NCBI RefSeq assembly: GCF_014323705.1 | Contig: NZ_JABVEC010000007.1 | Span: forward strand, 124,001 to 188,000 | Reading direction: 5' to 3' | Length of the DNA stretch: 64,000 nucleotides | From: Actinomadura alba | GTDB taxonomy: Bacteria > Actinomycetota > Actinomycetes > Streptosporangiales > Streptosporangiaceae | Part shown: one piece after another, positions 50,485 to 59,588 of the stretch | Layout of the letters: each line of letters opens with the position of its first letter | How positions within the stretch are numbered: position 1 is the first letter of the stretch | Program-made: the position numbers and the translations under genes | The notes under the pieces: generated by a model | The model's input: only the letters and a program-made list of their open reading frames with translations | The model's database searches: none | Told to the model about the DNA's origin: nothing

Positions 50485-51873
50485 TCATCCCTCGCTTCCG
50501 ATCGCCGGGGTGTGGCCGTGGAGGTCCGCGCGGTCGGCGGCGGCGCGGCCGGACATCCAGCCCTCGCGGTCGGTGATTCCGGTCATGCGGTGCTCGGTGA
50601 GCTCGGGGAACATCGAGCCCAGGGCGTCGTCGACGGCTCGATCACGTGCGGCCAGGACCGGCAGGAGACCGGTCCCCGGTGCCTCCGCCGCCGCTTGGCG
50701 CTCCACGTCCCCGGTGGCCTTGGTGAGCCGTTCGCCGATGCGCAGGGCGTACGAGGACAGGAACGAGTGGCGGAAGGACCGGGTCCGGGACCGGCCGCCC
50801 GGCCCTCGCTTGCCGCCTTCGCGCACGAGTGCGGTGTTGGCCTGCACCAGCAGCGAGGTGAACAGCAGCTCCACGGCGTCCAGATCCGCGGGGAACCCCA
50901 GGACGGTGGAGAATCCCAGGCGCTTGGTCCACACTGCGCGGCACCGATTGGCCTGCGCGATGTTGGCGAGCAGCACCGCTTTGGGGGATTCGTACGGGTT
51001 GTCGATGGGCAGGCGGCGGCCGCCCGGACCCTCCTGCTCGCCGCCGGAGCGCGCCGCGAGCAGCGCGTGGTCGATGCTGTAACGGGCCATGAGCTGCTGG
51101 GCCCGTGCGGTGAGCGCCTCGGCCTCTTCGGGGAAGTCCGTGGACTCGGCCTTGGCCAGCAGGGCTCTGATCTTGTCGAGCATCCGCTGATCGGCCGCCG
51201 TGGCCGTCCGGGTACTGGATGCGGTGCGCCGGGCCTCGCCCGGTGGCGGGCACAGCCGCTCCAGCTGAGGCAGGGTACGCAGCAGCGCGATCACGTGCAG
51301 GGCGCAGGTGATCGTGGTGGCGCGGTCCGTTCCCTGGCGGGCGGCCCAATCGCTCAGGTACGTGTCGTCGCGGTCCCACCACACGGTCGCGTCCAGCACC
51401 GACATCTGGTCCAGCCACCGCTCGTCCACGGTCGCCGACGAGTAGGCGCGCATCTCGGCCGCGACCGCGTCGGTCATCATCCGCTGCGCATGCTTGCCAT
51501 GCTCACGGCCGACGTACCGGACCAGATCGGCCGGCTGCCAGCCGCGCCGCCACCCGAGCGTGACGCCACTGTTCATGGCACCGGTCAGTGCGCGGTCCAC
51601 CAGCCGCGCCGGCAGGGTCGGCCCGGCGCGGCCGGGCAGATCGGTCAGGGCCAGCACGGATTCGGTGAAGGACTCGGCATCGCCATGGACGGCCGCGCGG
51701 ACAGCACCGTCCACTAAGAGCTCGATCACCTCTCCGGGAGCCGGCCCTCGGGACCGGTGCGGCTCTGCCGCCCCGAAGAGCGGGTGCGGCCCTGCCTGAC
51801 CGGCCGAAGCCTGCCGCCGCCGCTTACGGTCTTGTCCCCTGGCCTTACGGCGCATCCGGTTCGCCTTGCCCAC
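50485..51873 (-). CDS. DUF2786 domain protein
   Basis: A 462-residue soluble protein. The N-terminus is very basic ('KANRMRRKARGQDRKRRR'), suggesting nucleic-acid binding. Near the middle, 'DKIRALLAKAESTDFPEEAEALTARAQQLMARYSID' is a clear DUF2786 signature. The segment after it ('LLANIAQANRCRAVWTK... ELLFTSLLVQANTAL') is the usual DUF2786 companion region. The family occurs in phages and actinobacteria and is uncharacterised. The start is GTG 51873; a 14-base palindrome and a DnaA-box-like sequence lie upstream. Confidence 0.87.
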   Translation of the reverse strand: MGKANRMRRKARGQDRKRRRQASAGQAGPHPLFGAAEPHRSRGPAPGEVIELLVDGAVRAAVHGDAESFTESVLALTDLPGRAGPTLPARLVDRALTGAMNSGVTLGWRRGWQPADLVRYVGREHGKHAQRMMTDAVAAEMRAYSSATVDERWLDQMSVLDATVWWDRDDTYLSDWAARQGTDRATTITCALHVIALLRTLPQLERLCPPPGEARRTASSTRTATAADQRMLDKIRALLAKAESTDFPEEAEALTARAQQLMARYSIDHALLAARSGGEQEGPGGRRLPIDNPYESPKAVLLANIAQANRCRAVWTKRLGFSTVLGFPADLDAVELLFTSLLVQANTALVREGGKRGPGGRSRTRSFRHSFLSSYALRIGERLTKATGDVERQAAAEAPGTGLLPVLAARDRAVDDALGSMFPELTEHRMTGITDREGWMSGRAAADRADLHGHTPAIGSEG

Positions 51874-51902
51874 AACGGTCCCTCCATCGGCCGGTCACGA
51901 CC

Positions 51903-51950
51903 GGCAACATGTTGCCAGTCCGGCCGGAAGCGGGTCGGCGGTTATCCACA
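51903..51950. promoter_or_regulatory. Palindrome and DnaA-box-like sequence upstream of the DUF2786 gene
   Basis: GGCAACATGTTGCC (51903-51916) is a perfect palindrome. TTATCCACA (51942-51950) equals the consensus DnaA box. They lie between divergent genes. A single box without clustering supports at most a DnaA-binding site, not an origin. Confidence 0.45.
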
Positions 51951-52026
51951 GGGTGGGGACGACCTGCGGGCGCGTGAGTCCTGAGGGGGCGTCACGGTCG
52001 CCGTGGCGCTGCGAGAGGATGAGTGC

Positions 52027-52467
52027 ATGGGTAACGTCACGGCCAGCGCGCGGAAGACGTTCAACGCGGCCCCGGACCGGGTGATCGCCGCGCTTGGCGA
52101 CTACGACGGTACGCGGGCGAGGCTGCTCACCGAGCACTTCAGCGAGTACGAGGTCCGCGAGGGCGGCCAGGGAGCCGGCACCGTGGTGCACTGGAAGCTC
52201 GCCGCGACCAGCAAGCGGACGCGCGACTGCCTCATGTCGGTGAGCACGCCGCAGGACGACACGCTGGTGGAGCGGGACGCCAACTCGACCATGGTCACCA
52301 CGTGGACCGTCTCGCCGGAGGGGGAGGGATCGCAGGTACGGGTCGAGACCACCTGGAGCGGCGCGGGCGGCATCGGCGGGTTCTTCGAGCGCACCTTCGC
52401 GCCGAAGGGACTGCGCCGGATCTACGACCAGCAGCTCGCCAAGCTGGAGACCGAGCTCGCGAGCTGA
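52027..52467 (+). CDS. SRPBCC family protein (polyketide cyclase/dehydrase-like)
   Basis: A 146-residue single-domain protein with the START-like pattern: 'VTASARKTFNAAPDRVIAALGDYDG' at the start, 'VHWKLAA' and 'TWTVSPEGEGSQVRVETTWSG' strands, and a C-terminal helix 'LRRIYDQQLAKLETELA'. Such domains bind hydrophobic ligands. ATG 52027 follows GAGAGG. It is convergent with hemC. Confidence 0.85.
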   Translation: MGNVTASARKTFNAAPDRVIAALGDYDGTRARLLTEHFSEYEVREGGQGAGTVVHWKLAATSKRTRDCLMSVSTPQDDTLVERDANSTMVTTWTVSPEGEGSQVRVETTWSGAGGIGGFFERTFAPKGLRRIYDQQLAKLETELAS

Positions 52468-52486
52468 CCTCGGCTCGCCGCCTCAC

Positions 52487-53473
52487 TCACTTGCGAGTGG
52501 CGGTGATCAGCCGCCGGGCGCCCTTCCGCAGGAGGTCGCCGGCGACCCGCTCGCCGAGCGACGCCGGGTCATCGGCCGGTCCCCACTCGCGTGAGCGGGC
52601 CCATCGCGAGCCGTCCTCGTTGAACACCATGCCGAACAGGCTGAGCCGCCCGTCCGATGCGGTGTGCGCGTGCCCCGCGATGGGGCTGTTGCAGTGGCCC
52701 TGGAGCATGCGCAGCATCGTTCGCTCGGCCGTGACGTACCGGGCGGTGTCGGAGTCGTCGATCTCCTTGAGCAGGCGCATGACCGGCTCGTCGGCGGTGC
52801 GCGCCTGCATGCCGATGACTGCGGCGCCGACGGCGGGCACGATCGCGAGGGTGTCTCCGTCCGCCCAGGTCGTGGGCAGTACCTCGGTGATCCGGTCGTC
52901 CAGGCCGATCCGCTGCAGGCCGGTGCGCGCCAGCAGGATCGCGTCGTAATCGCCCGAGTCGAGCTTCTTGATGCGGGTGTCGATGCCGCCCCGGATGCGC
53001 TCCACCCGCAGGTCGGGCCGGCGGAGCGAGAGCTGGGCGCGCCGCCGTACGGACGACGTGCCGACCTTGGCGCCCTGCGGCAGGTCGGGCAGGCACCGGC
53101 CGTCACGGGAGAGCACGACATCGTGCACGTCGCCGCGCGGCAGGTAGGCGGCGAACTCGGTGCCCTCGGGCAGGGGCACGTCACCGGGAACGTCCTTCAT
53201 GGAGTGGACGGCGAGGTCGATCCGGCCGTGCACCAGCGCCCGGTCGATCTCCTTGGTGAAGTTGCCCTTGCCGCCGAGCAGTGACAGGTCGCCGGTCCAC
53301 CGGTCGGCGGAGGTCTCGATGTCCACGATCTCGACGAGCAGCCCGGGCACGATCTGGGCCAGGTGCTCGACCGCCTGGTGCGTCTGCGCCCTGGCGAGGG
53401 GCGAGGCCCGGGTGCCGATGCGCAACGGGTCACCCGCGAGCCGCTCGGAAAGCTCGTGCCGGATGTCGCTCAC
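52487..53473 (-). CDS. hemC: Hydroxymethylbilane synthase, divergent stand-alone copy
   Basis: A 328-residue porphobilinogen deaminase, which joins four porphobilinogens in haem and corrin synthesis. 'RIGTRASPLARAQT', the catalytic Asp in 'DLAVHSMKDVP' and 'KVGTSSVRRRAQL' are conserved. The cofactor-anchoring Cys261 is in 'LQGHCNSPIAGHA', where most enzymes have GGCxxP. The usual 'PAxxQGA(L/V)xxE' stretch reads 'VPAVGAAVIGMQAR'. No other hem gene is nearby, so it may be a second, specialised copy. GTG 53473 follows GGGGAGAGG. Confidence 0.9.
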   Translation of the reverse strand: MSDIRHELSERLAGDPLRIGTRASPLARAQTHQAVEHLAQIVPGLLVEIVDIETSADRWTGDLSLLGGKGNFTKEIDRALVHGRIDLAVHSMKDVPGDVPLPEGTEFAAYLPRGDVHDVVLSRDGRCLPDLPQGAKVGTSSVRRRAQLSLRRPDLRVERIRGGIDTRIKKLDSGDYDAILLARTGLQRIGLDDRITEVLPTTWADGDTLAIVPAVGAAVIGMQARTADEPVMRLLKEIDDSDTARYVTAERTMLRMLQGHCNSPIAGHAHTASDGRLSLFGMVFNEDGSRWARSREWGPADDPASLGERVAGDLLRKGARRLITATRK

Positions 53474-53607
53474 GGACCTCTCCCCTCGTACGGCGGTCGT
53501 CCACAGGTGCCGCTTCGGCTCACCCTATGGGCGGCCCGTACGGGCACTGAGTCGGGATGGTGACCGAACCATGAAAGGGAGCGACCGGAGCCTGTTCCAA
53601 CTCGCGG

Positions 53608-53832
53608 TCAACCGCCGGCTCGGATGAGTGCGTACAGAACGGCCGAGACGATCAGTACGGCTGTTCCCGCCCGCCTCACCTCGCCGTACGCCTTGTTCTT
53701 CAGGACGGGGAGACCCCTGATCGCGTTCCGCCATTGCGTGAACGCATGGCGGGCCCGCTGAACGGCGATTCCGACGAACACACCGGCCAGGACGGCGCCA
53801 GTGATCAGCGTGGAGACGGGATTTGCGTCCAT
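53608..53832 (-). CDS. Small membrane protein (74 aa)
   Basis: A short protein with two membrane helices, 'VSTLITGAVLAGVFVGIAV' and 'AGTAVLIVSAVLYALI', separated by a basic 25-residue segment. ATG 53832 is chosen because AAGGA precedes it; an upstream in-frame ATG would add 17 to 19 residues. Its function is unknown. Confidence 0.6.
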   Translation of the reverse strand: MDANPVSTLITGAVLAGVFVGIAVQRARHAFTQWRNAIRGLPVLKNKAYGEVRRAGTAVLIVSAVLYALIRAGG

Positions 53833-53889
53833 GGCAGTCCTTAGGGCGAGCGGATACGCGTCCTTTGTATCCCTCTTTCCCATGGTCAC

Positions 53890-54107
53890 GGAGCATTACC
53901 GCGCTTAATCCAGATCGACGTTTAGAAAAGAGTAAATTGCTGAACCTGCTGCCCAAATGAAACAAAGCAACGAAAGAAGATCTCCAAATCCCGAATTGTT
54001 GGGAACCGGCTATTTTGCAATGGTCAGTCCTTGCCGAGTCGGGCGCGGCTCGGCACCGACGTTCGTGATCAGTACCGCGGCCGGCGCACAACACAGCGCT
54101 CGCCGGG
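53890..54107. other. AT-rich intergenic island
   Basis: No gene is supported. The sequence from about 53895 to 54025 is strikingly AT-rich for this window (for example TTTAGAAAAGAGTAAATTG and AAATGAAACAAAGCAACG). It lies between the small membrane protein and the patatin gene. Confidence 0.5.
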
Positions 54108-55160
54108 TCAGCGAGCCGTGGTCCTGGCCGCCCAGGGTCTCAGCCCGCCCGGAATTCCGCGCCCGGCGATCCTGCGACGACCCGTCTCGGCCTCGTCATG
54201 ACTCCGTACCGGTGGAGCGCTCTCGCCGCCCGCGGCGGTCTGGCGGTCGTCCAGCCAGGCGCGAACGAGTCGTTCACCCTCTTCGATCAGGGCGGGGGTG
54301 TCGCGGAAGTCGAAGAGGTTCGCGGTCTCGAGAGCGGGTGCGGGGAGCATTCGTACCTCGTGGTGGGCGCCGGCGACCGCGTTCACCGAGGCGTGGCCCA
54401 GCAGCTGGCTGAGCGCGCGCAGTGCCACGGGCGCCGCCCCGCGCGGGACCGACCCGGGAGCGCTCTGGCCGAGGGACGGCAGTACGTAACTGATGTCGGC
54501 GCCCAGGGCGTCGGCCTGCAGCACGGGGGTGGCCGCGGCGATCCCGCCGTCGTACAGCAGCCGCCCGCCGACGTCGACGGGAGGGAACACACCCGGCAGC
54601 GAGGTGGTGGCCAGCAGCGCCCGTACCGTGGGTCCCTCGGAGAGGACGACCGGGTCGCCGCTCGCCACATCGGTCGCGACCACGTGCGCGGGCAGTTCCA
54701 GCCGGTCGAGGTAGGTTTCGCCCAGCTCATGTTCGAGCAGCCGCCGCAGGGCCCGGTGGGACGAGACCCCGCCGCTGTGGCCCACCAGCGCATGCGCCAG
54801 GCTCCACGCCGACACCGGGAACACGTTCCTGCGCTTCACCGACCGCCACAGCGTCTCCAGCCGCTCGATCCCGTCCAGGGTCGGCTCCCGCGCGAAGCCG
54901 ACCGCGTTGATCGCCCCGGCCGAACAGCCCACGACGAGATCGGGCCGGATTCCCGCCTCGGTCAGGGCACGCAACATCCCCACCTGTGTGGCGGCGATGC
55001 TTCCACCACCCTGGAACACGAAAGCGGTTCGCACCCGGGTCTCCGTACTCGCTGTGGCCGTGGCATCGGGTCCGGCGGCGGGCCGCCGCCGGTCGGTCGC
55101 GCGGGACCTGCGCAGCGGGGTGTCCCACCGGCGACGGGCGGGCGATTCCGCCCCGCTCAA
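54108..55160 (-). CDS. Patatin-like phospholipase
   Basis: A 350-residue acyl hydrolase. The oxyanion-hole motif 'FVFQGGGSIAATQVG', the nucleophile elbow 'VGCSAGAINA' (GxSxG) and the Asp of the dyad in 'LLYDGGIAAATP' are all present. Patatins release fatty acids from lipids. The start is probably TTG 55158-55160, which overlaps the ferredoxin stop (TTGA); the first 40 residues are basic and low-complexity. It is the last gene of a MarR, P450, ferredoxin, patatin operon. Confidence 0.88.
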   Translation of the reverse strand: MSGAESPARRRWDTPLRRSRATDRRRPAAGPDATATASTETRVRTAFVFQGGGSIAATQVGMLRALTEAGIRPDLVVGCSAGAINAVGFAREPTLDGIERLETLWRSVKRRNVFPVSAWSLAHALVGHSGGVSSHRALRRLLEHELGETYLDRLELPAHVVATDVASGDPVVLSEGPTVRALLATTSLPGVFPPVDVGGRLLYDGGIAAATPVLQADALGADISYVLPSLGQSAPGSVPRGAAPVALRALSQLLGHASVNAVAGAHHEVRMLPAPALETANLFDFRDTPALIEEGERLVRAWLDDRQTAAGGESAPPVRSHDEAETGRRRIAGRGIPGGLRPWAARTTAR

Positions 55161-55354
55161 GATTCGGTCACCGTGATGGCCAGGGCCGGGCAGAGCGAGG
55201 CGGCCCTGCGGACGTCCATGTGCACGTCGGCCGGAGGGCTTTCGTCCAGCAGCACGACGATGCCGTCCTCATCGCTCTGGTCGAACACGCCCGCCGCCGA
55301 CAGCACGCACTGCCCGGAGCCGACGCACTTCTCCCGATCGACGCTCACGCGCAT
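55157..55354 (-). CDS. [3Fe-4S] ferredoxin, probable P450 partner
   Basis: A 65-residue ferredoxin. The first cluster segment 'CVGSGQC' has Cys-x5-Cys with no middle cysteine, and the third ligand is in 'SLCPALAI'. This is the single 3Fe-4S type that typically delivers electrons to actinomycete P450s. ATG 55354 follows GGGGGAG. It lies 33 bases after the P450 stop and overlaps the patatin start. Confidence 0.93.
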   Translation of the reverse strand: MRVSVDREKCVGSGQCVLSAAGVFDQSDEDGIVVLLDESPPADVHMDVRRAASLCPALAITVTES

Positions 55355-55387
55355 GATGTCTCCCCCATTCGTTCTCTGGCCGTCCGA

Positions 55388-56632
55388 TCACCAGGTCACG
55401 GGCAGCTCGTACACCCCGTAGATCAGTCCGTCGTGCTTGAAGGGCACCTGGTCGCGGTCGACGGCGAGTCGCAGGCCGGGGACGCGCCGGTAGAGCGTTC
55501 CGTAGACGACCTGGAGCTCCACCCGGGCGAGCGGCTGGCCGAGGCACTGGTGCACTCCGAAGCCGAAGGCCACGTGGCCGCGCGCGTCCCGGTGGACGTC
55601 GAGCCGGTCGGGATCGGTGAACACGTCCTCGTCCCGGTTGGCCACTTCGTTCGCCATGATCACGCCGTCGCCGGCGTGGATGACCCGGCCACCGATCTCG
55701 ATGTCCTCGAGCGCGACCCTGCGCCGGCCCGAGTGGACGATGGACAGGTAACGCAGCAGCTCCTCGACCGCCCCGGCGATCAGCTTGGGGTCGTCGGTGG
55801 CGCGGAGGGCGGCGAGCTGGTCGGGGTGCTCCAGCAGCGCCAGCGTGCCGAGTGCGATCATGTTCGCGGTGGTCTCGTGCCCGGCGACGAGCAGCAGCAT
55901 GCCCGTCACGGCGAGCTCGTGCGCGGTCAGCTCTCCTCTCCTGACCTGCTCCACGCCCAGCTTCGACAGCAGGTCAGCGGCGGGGTGGGCGAGTTTCTCG
56001 GCGACCAGGCGCTCCAGATAGTCGATCAGAGCGTCCACGGCCTCCCGCATCGCCTCCGGTGGCTGGTCACGATTGACGAGGACTCTGGTGTTGCGCTGGA
56101 AGAAGTCGTGGTCGGCGTACGGCACGCCGAGCAGCTCACAGATCACCAGCGACGGCACGGGCAGGGCGAATGCCTGTACGAGGTCGACCGGCTTGGGGCC
56201 GGCGAGCATGTCGTCGATGAGGCGGTCCACTATGCGCTGGATCGCCGGGCGCAGCGCCTCGACGCGCTTGATGGCGAACGGGGCGGTCACCATGCGGCGC
56301 AGCCGGGCGTGCTCGGGGTCGTCCATGCCGATGAAGGCCCGTGTCCGCAGCCTGCGCTCGCGCGATGCGGCGGTGACGTGCGGGTAGCCGGGACGGGTGA
56401 CGTCGGCGCTGATCCGCCGGTCGGCCAGTAATGCGCGCTGCTCGGCATGGCGGGTGACCAGCCACGGCGTGCTGCCGTCCCACGTGCGGACCTTGACGAG
56501 CGGCGCCTCGGCCCGCAGGTCCCTCAGTGCCGGGGCCGGGTCGAAGGGGCAGCCGGCCGCCCTGGGCATCGGATAGTCCGGGATGCCGTCCGGTTGCGCG
56601 GGCGCTCCCGAATCGGCGATGTGTAAGGACAT
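55388..56632 (-). CDS. Cytochrome P450 (CYP105-like)
   Basis: A 414-residue soluble P450. I-helix 'LLLVAGHETTANMIALG', K-helix ExxR in 'VEELLRYL', and the haem loop 'FGFGVHQCLGQPLARVEL' with the thiolate Cys are all intact. The haem loop is of the CYP105 style seen in xenobiotic- and antibiotic-oxidising enzymes. The substrate is unknown. ATG 56632 lies seven bases after the MarR stop; GTG 56653 is an alternative. The adjacent ferredoxin is its likely redox partner. No ferredoxin reductase is in the window. Confidence 0.93.
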   Translation of the reverse strand: MSLHIADSGAPAQPDGIPDYPMPRAAGCPFDPAPALRDLRAEAPLVKVRTWDGSTPWLVTRHAEQRALLADRRISADVTRPGYPHVTAASRERRLRTRAFIGMDDPEHARLRRMVTAPFAIKRVEALRPAIQRIVDRLIDDMLAGPKPVDLVQAFALPVPSLVICELLGVPYADHDFFQRNTRVLVNRDQPPEAMREAVDALIDYLERLVAEKLAHPAADLLSKLGVEQVRRGELTAHELAVTGMLLLVAGHETTANMIALGTLALLEHPDQLAALRATDDPKLIAGAVEELLRYLSIVHSGRRRVALEDIEIGGRVIHAGDGVIMANEVANRDEDVFTDPDRLDVHRDARGHVAFGFGVHQCLGQPLARVELQVVYGTLYRRVPGLRLAVDRDQVPFKHDGLIYGVYELPVTW

Positions 56633-56639
56633 GTCTCTC

Positions 56640-57128
56640 TCACTTCCTGCCACGTTCCTCCGCGGTGGCCCGCTTGGCGGCGTGCAGTGCCGCCGCCACC
56701 ACTGTGTGGTCGGTCAGGTGACGCAGCGCCGGGGCGGCGTCGGCGAGCGCGCGCTGTTCGGTGGGATCGAGTGAGCCGATGAGGCTGGACAGGAAGGCCA
56801 CCCGCCCGGCGCGGCGACGCCGGATCACCTCCCGGCCGGCACCGGTGATGGCGACCAGCACTATCCGGCCGTCTGATGGATCACGCCGCCGTTCCACGAG
56901 GCCGTGCCGTTCCAGCCGGGAGACCATCGCGGTCATCGACGGCTGGCTGATGCCCTCGTCGACGGCCAGTTCGGTGATCCGGCGCGGACCCGCCGATTCG
57001 AGCATCGAGAGCGCTGCGATGGCGGTGAAGCCGATCTCGGGCAGCGCCGCCATCTGTCGCACCACGAACCGGGAGATCTCCTCCAGGGCCCGCGCCGTCT
57101 CCATCTGGTCCTGCTCACTCAACGCCAC
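56640..57128 (-). CDS. MarR family regulator of the P450 operon
   Basis: A 162-residue winged-helix repressor: 'IAALSMLESAGPRRITELAVDEGISQPSMTAMVSRLERHGLVERRRDPSDGRIVLVAITGAG' holds the recognition helix and DxRxxxV wing. It is the first gene of the P450/ferredoxin/patatin operon. The start is GTG 57128, with a perfect palindrome beginning eight bases upstream, and no ribosome site, so it may be translated leaderless. Confidence 0.9.
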   Translation of the reverse strand: MALSEQDQMETARALEEISRFVVRQMAALPEIGFTAIAALSMLESAGPRRITELAVDEGISQPSMTAMVSRLERHGLVERRRDPSDGRIVLVAITGAGREVIRRRRAGRVAFLSSLIGSLDPTEQRALADAAPALRHLTDHTVVAAALHAAKRATAEERGRK

Positions 57129-57136
57129 AGGACCAA

Positions 57137-57155
57137 TATATAGCTGTTCTATATA
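57137..57155. promoter_or_regulatory. MarR operator of the P450 operon
   Basis: TATATAGCTGTTCTATATA: perfect 7-base arms around a 5-base centre, overlapping the expected promoter of marR. Its extreme AT content stands out in this GC-rich DNA. Confidence 0.8.
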
Positions 57156-57204
57156 GATACCCTATGTACACTTCGTCACACCGGGCCGGTCGACCGATAC
57201 TGTC

Positions 57205-57246
57205 GATCAAGGATCCGGGCACCCCGGCGTACCCCGATCCTTGATC
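57205..57246 (-). terminator. Terminator of the epoxide hydrolase gene
   Basis: GATCAAGGATC (57205-57215) pairs perfectly with GATCCTTGATC (57236-57246), and G-C pairs extend the stem inward. It lies about 30 bases after the stop at 57275 and separates this gene from the P450 operon. Confidence 0.8.
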
Positions 57247-57274
57247 ATCACGTGCTGAGACGCCGCCCGCGAGG

Positions 57275-58393
57275 TCAGCGGCGGCCGGCGAAGAACTCGC
57301 GGATGTCGGCGAGCAGCAGGCCGGGCGCCTCCATCGCCGCGAAGTGGCCGCCCTCGTCGAAGTCGGACCAGCGCACGAGGTTGTTGATCTTCTCTTCGTC
57401 ACGGCGCAGCGCGATGTCCTGGGTGCCGAACAGCGCCACGCCGAGCGGTACGGACGACACCTCCTGCTCTCCCCACGTCTGCCCGTCCTCGTAGTAGAGC
57501 GCGCCCGAGGAGCCCGCGGTGCCGGTCAGCCAGTAGATCGTGATGTTGGTGAGCAGCAGGTCGCGGTCGATCGCCTCATGCGGGAGTTCCTTGGCCAGGT
57601 CGGTCATGTCCCTGATCTTGTCGACGATCCAGGCGAGCTGGCCGGCGGGCGAGTCGGTCAGGCCGTAGGCGAGGGTCTGCGGCCTGGTCGACTGGATGGC
57701 GATGTAGCCGCCCGCCTCGTTCATGAACTCGTTCATCCGCCGCACCCTGGCCCGCTCGCGCTCGGTGAGCGTGGGCTCGTCTTCGCCGACGCTCGGGTAC
57801 GTCGTGCCCCCGTTGACGTGTACGGCGACGACGTTCTCCGGGGCGATGAGGCTGAGCGCACGGGAGATGCCGCTGCCGAAGTCGCCGCCCTGCGCGCCGT
57901 ACCTCTCGTAGCCGAGCCTGCTCATGAGCTCGGCCCAGGCGGCGGCGATGCGCTGGGTCGTCCAGCCGGCCTCGCCGGTCGGACCGGAGAAGCCGAAGCC
58001 GGGGATCGACGGGATGACCAGGTGGAAGTCCCGCGACAGCGGCTCGATCAGGTCGAGGAACTCGATGATCGAGCCGGGCCAGCCGTGCGTGAGGATCAGC
58101 GGCAGGGCGTCGTCCTCGCCGGATCGGATGTGCAGGAAGTGGATGTTCTGCCCGTCGATCTCGGTGGTGAACTGCGGGTGGGCGTTCAGCCTGGCCTCCC
58201 AGGCGCGCCAGTCGTAGCCGTCGGCCCAGTACGCGGCCAGCTCCTTGAGGTAGTCGACCGGTACGCCGCGGCTCCAGCCCTGGCCGCCTACCTCACTGGG
58301 CCAGCGGGTACGGCCCAGCCGGTCGCGAAGGTCGTCCAGGTCGGCCTGGGGGATGTCGACACGGAAGGGGCGGATCTCGGATGTGTTCGTCAT
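57275..58393 (-). CDS. Epoxide hydrolase (EHN-type alpha/beta hydrolase)
   Basis: A 372-residue enzyme. The N-terminal EHN domain ('[26 protein letters not shown]') precedes the alpha/beta hydrolase core. The oxyanion motif 'HGWPGS', the nucleophile Asp in '[11 protein letters not shown]' and the catalytic His in '[11 protein letters not shown]' are visible. The ring-opening Tyr cannot be placed with certainty. It would open epoxides to diols. ATG 58393 has no obvious ribosome site. It is divergent from the WYL regulator across 54 bases. Confidence 0.9.
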   Translation of the reverse strand: MTNTSEIRPFRVDIPQADLDDLRDRLGRTRWPSEVGGQGWSRGVPVDYLKELAAYWADGYDWRAWEARLNAHPQFTTEIDGQNIHFLHIRSGEDDALPLILTHGWPGSIIEFLDLIEPLSRDFHLVIPSIPGFGFSGPTGEAGWTTQRIAAAWAELMSRLGYERYGAQGGDFGSGISRALSLIAPENVVAVHVNGGTTYPSVGEDEPTLTERERARVRRMNEFMNEAGGYIAIQSTRPQTLAYGLTDSPAGQLAWIVDKIRDMTDLAKELPHEAIDRDLLLTNITIYWLTGTAGSSGALYYEDGQTWGEQEVSSVPLGVALFGTQDIALRRDEEKINNLVRWSDFDEGGHFAAMEAPGLLLADIREFFAGRR

Positions 58394-58447
58394 GGGGCGG
58401 ACGTTAGGAGCCGGTGGGGACAGGCGCGGTCCTAGGCATCGGGCACA

Positions 58448-59425
58448 GTGGAGAACGTGTTGGAGACCTCGGCTCGCCTGCTCAGGCTGCTCTCGCTGCT
58501 GCAGATTCATCGGGACTGGTCCGGTGCGGAGCTCGCGGAGCGGCTCGGTGTTACCCCGCGTACGGTCCGTCGCGACGTGGACAGGCTGCGCCGGCTCGGC
58601 TACCCCGTACACGCCAGTGCCGGTGTGTCCGGGTACCGGCTCGGCGCGGGATCGGATCTGCCGCCGCTGCTGCTCGACGACGACGAGGCGGTGGCGGTCG
58701 CCGTGGGGTTGCGCACCGCGGCCGGTGGCACCGTGGCCGGGATCGAGGAGAGCTCGGTGCGGGCGCTCGCCAAGTTGGAGCGGGTGCTGCCGTCCCGGTT
58801 GCGGCACCGCGTCCACGCGCTGCAGTCCATGACCGTCCCGATGCCGGCCGCCGGGCCCACGGTCGCCCCGCACGTACTGACCGCCGTCGCGGCGGCCTGC
58901 CGCGACCATGAGAGCCTGCGCATCGACTACCGGTCGCACGACGGCAGCGAGAGCAGTCGGCTGGTGGAGCCCCATCGCCTCGTGGCCGCCGGGCGGCGCT
59001 GGTATCTGGTGGCGTACGACACGAGCCGTGCGGGGTGGCGCACCTTCCGCCTCGATCGGGTGAGCCTGCGCACACCGGGCGGCCCGCGCTTCGTCCCCCG
59101 CGAGCCGCCCGATGCCGACCTCGTCGCGTACACCTCGCGGGGTATCTCCAACGCGCCGTACCGCTACCAGGGCCGGTTCACCGTGCACGCTCCGGCGGCC
59201 GTCGTGGCCGAGCGGATGTCCCCGACGACGGCGACGGTCGAGCCCGTCGACGCGCGGACGTGCGTGCTGACCTGCGGGTCGAACTCGCTGGACGCGATGG
59301 CCCTGTGGGTCGCGCTGATGGGTGTCGGGTTCGAGGTGCACGAACCGCCCGAGCTGGTCGAGCACATCCGCGCGCTCGCCGACCGTCTGGCGGACGCGGC
59401 ACGTCGGCCGGATCCCGCCGGCTGA
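58448..59425 (+). CDS. WYL-domain transcriptional regulator (YafY-like)
   Basis: A 325-residue regulator. The N-terminal helix-turn-helix '[41 protein letters not shown]' is of the HTH_11/DeoR kind. The WYL region includes '[35 protein letters not shown]', and a WCX-type C-terminus follows. WYL proteins bind nucleotides or other ligands. The start is GTG 58448. It probably controls the divergent epoxide hydrolase. Confidence 0.9.
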   Translation: MENVLETSARLLRLLSLLQIHRDWSGAELAERLGVTPRTVRRDVDRLRRLGYPVHASAGVSGYRLGAGSDLPPLLLDDDEAVAVAVGLRTAAGGTVAGIEESSVRALAKLERVLPSRLRHRVHALQSMTVPMPAAGPTVAPHVLTAVAAACRDHESLRIDYRSHDGSESSRLVEPHRLVAAGRRWYLVAYDTSRAGWRTFRLDRVSLRTPGGPRFVPREPPDADLVAYTSRGISNAPYRYQGRFTVHAPAAVVAERMSPTTATVEPVDARTCVLTCGSNSLDAMALWVALMGVGFEVHEPPELVEHIRALADRLADAARRPDPAG

Positions 59426-59549
59426 AACCCACGACCGCTCCGCGGCGACCGGGTCCGCGGCGACGGCCGCCGCGGTGAGCTATATCCGCTTGCCAAAGTG
59501 TCGGTGCCACCAGCCATGATGTGTAGAACAACCCTGAATCAGCACCTAA

Positions 59550-59570
59550 CCGCCCCTTGGGCGGCTTTTT
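59550..59570 (+). terminator. Attenuator-like hairpin directly upstream of the DHA2 pump
   Basis: CCGCCC-CTT-GGGCGG followed by C and TTTTT is a rare intrinsic terminator with a true U-tract. It ends 18 bases before the pump's TTG start, so it lies in the leader. A promoter-like TTGCCA..CATGAT (59491-59520) lies just upstream. It could also terminate the WYL gene, which ends 125 bases before. Confidence 0.7.
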
Positions 59571-59588
59571 CACGATGGGAACACTGCG

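Noticed and set aside
51942..51950. Consensus DnaA box as a sign of a replication origin
   Set aside because: It is a single box with no cluster, no dnaA or dnaN nearby and no AT-rich unwinding region.
54108..58393. Natural-product gene cluster
   Set aside because: P450, ferredoxin, epoxide hydrolase and regulators are present, but there is no core synthase (PKS, NRPS, terpene, RiPP) anywhere in the window.
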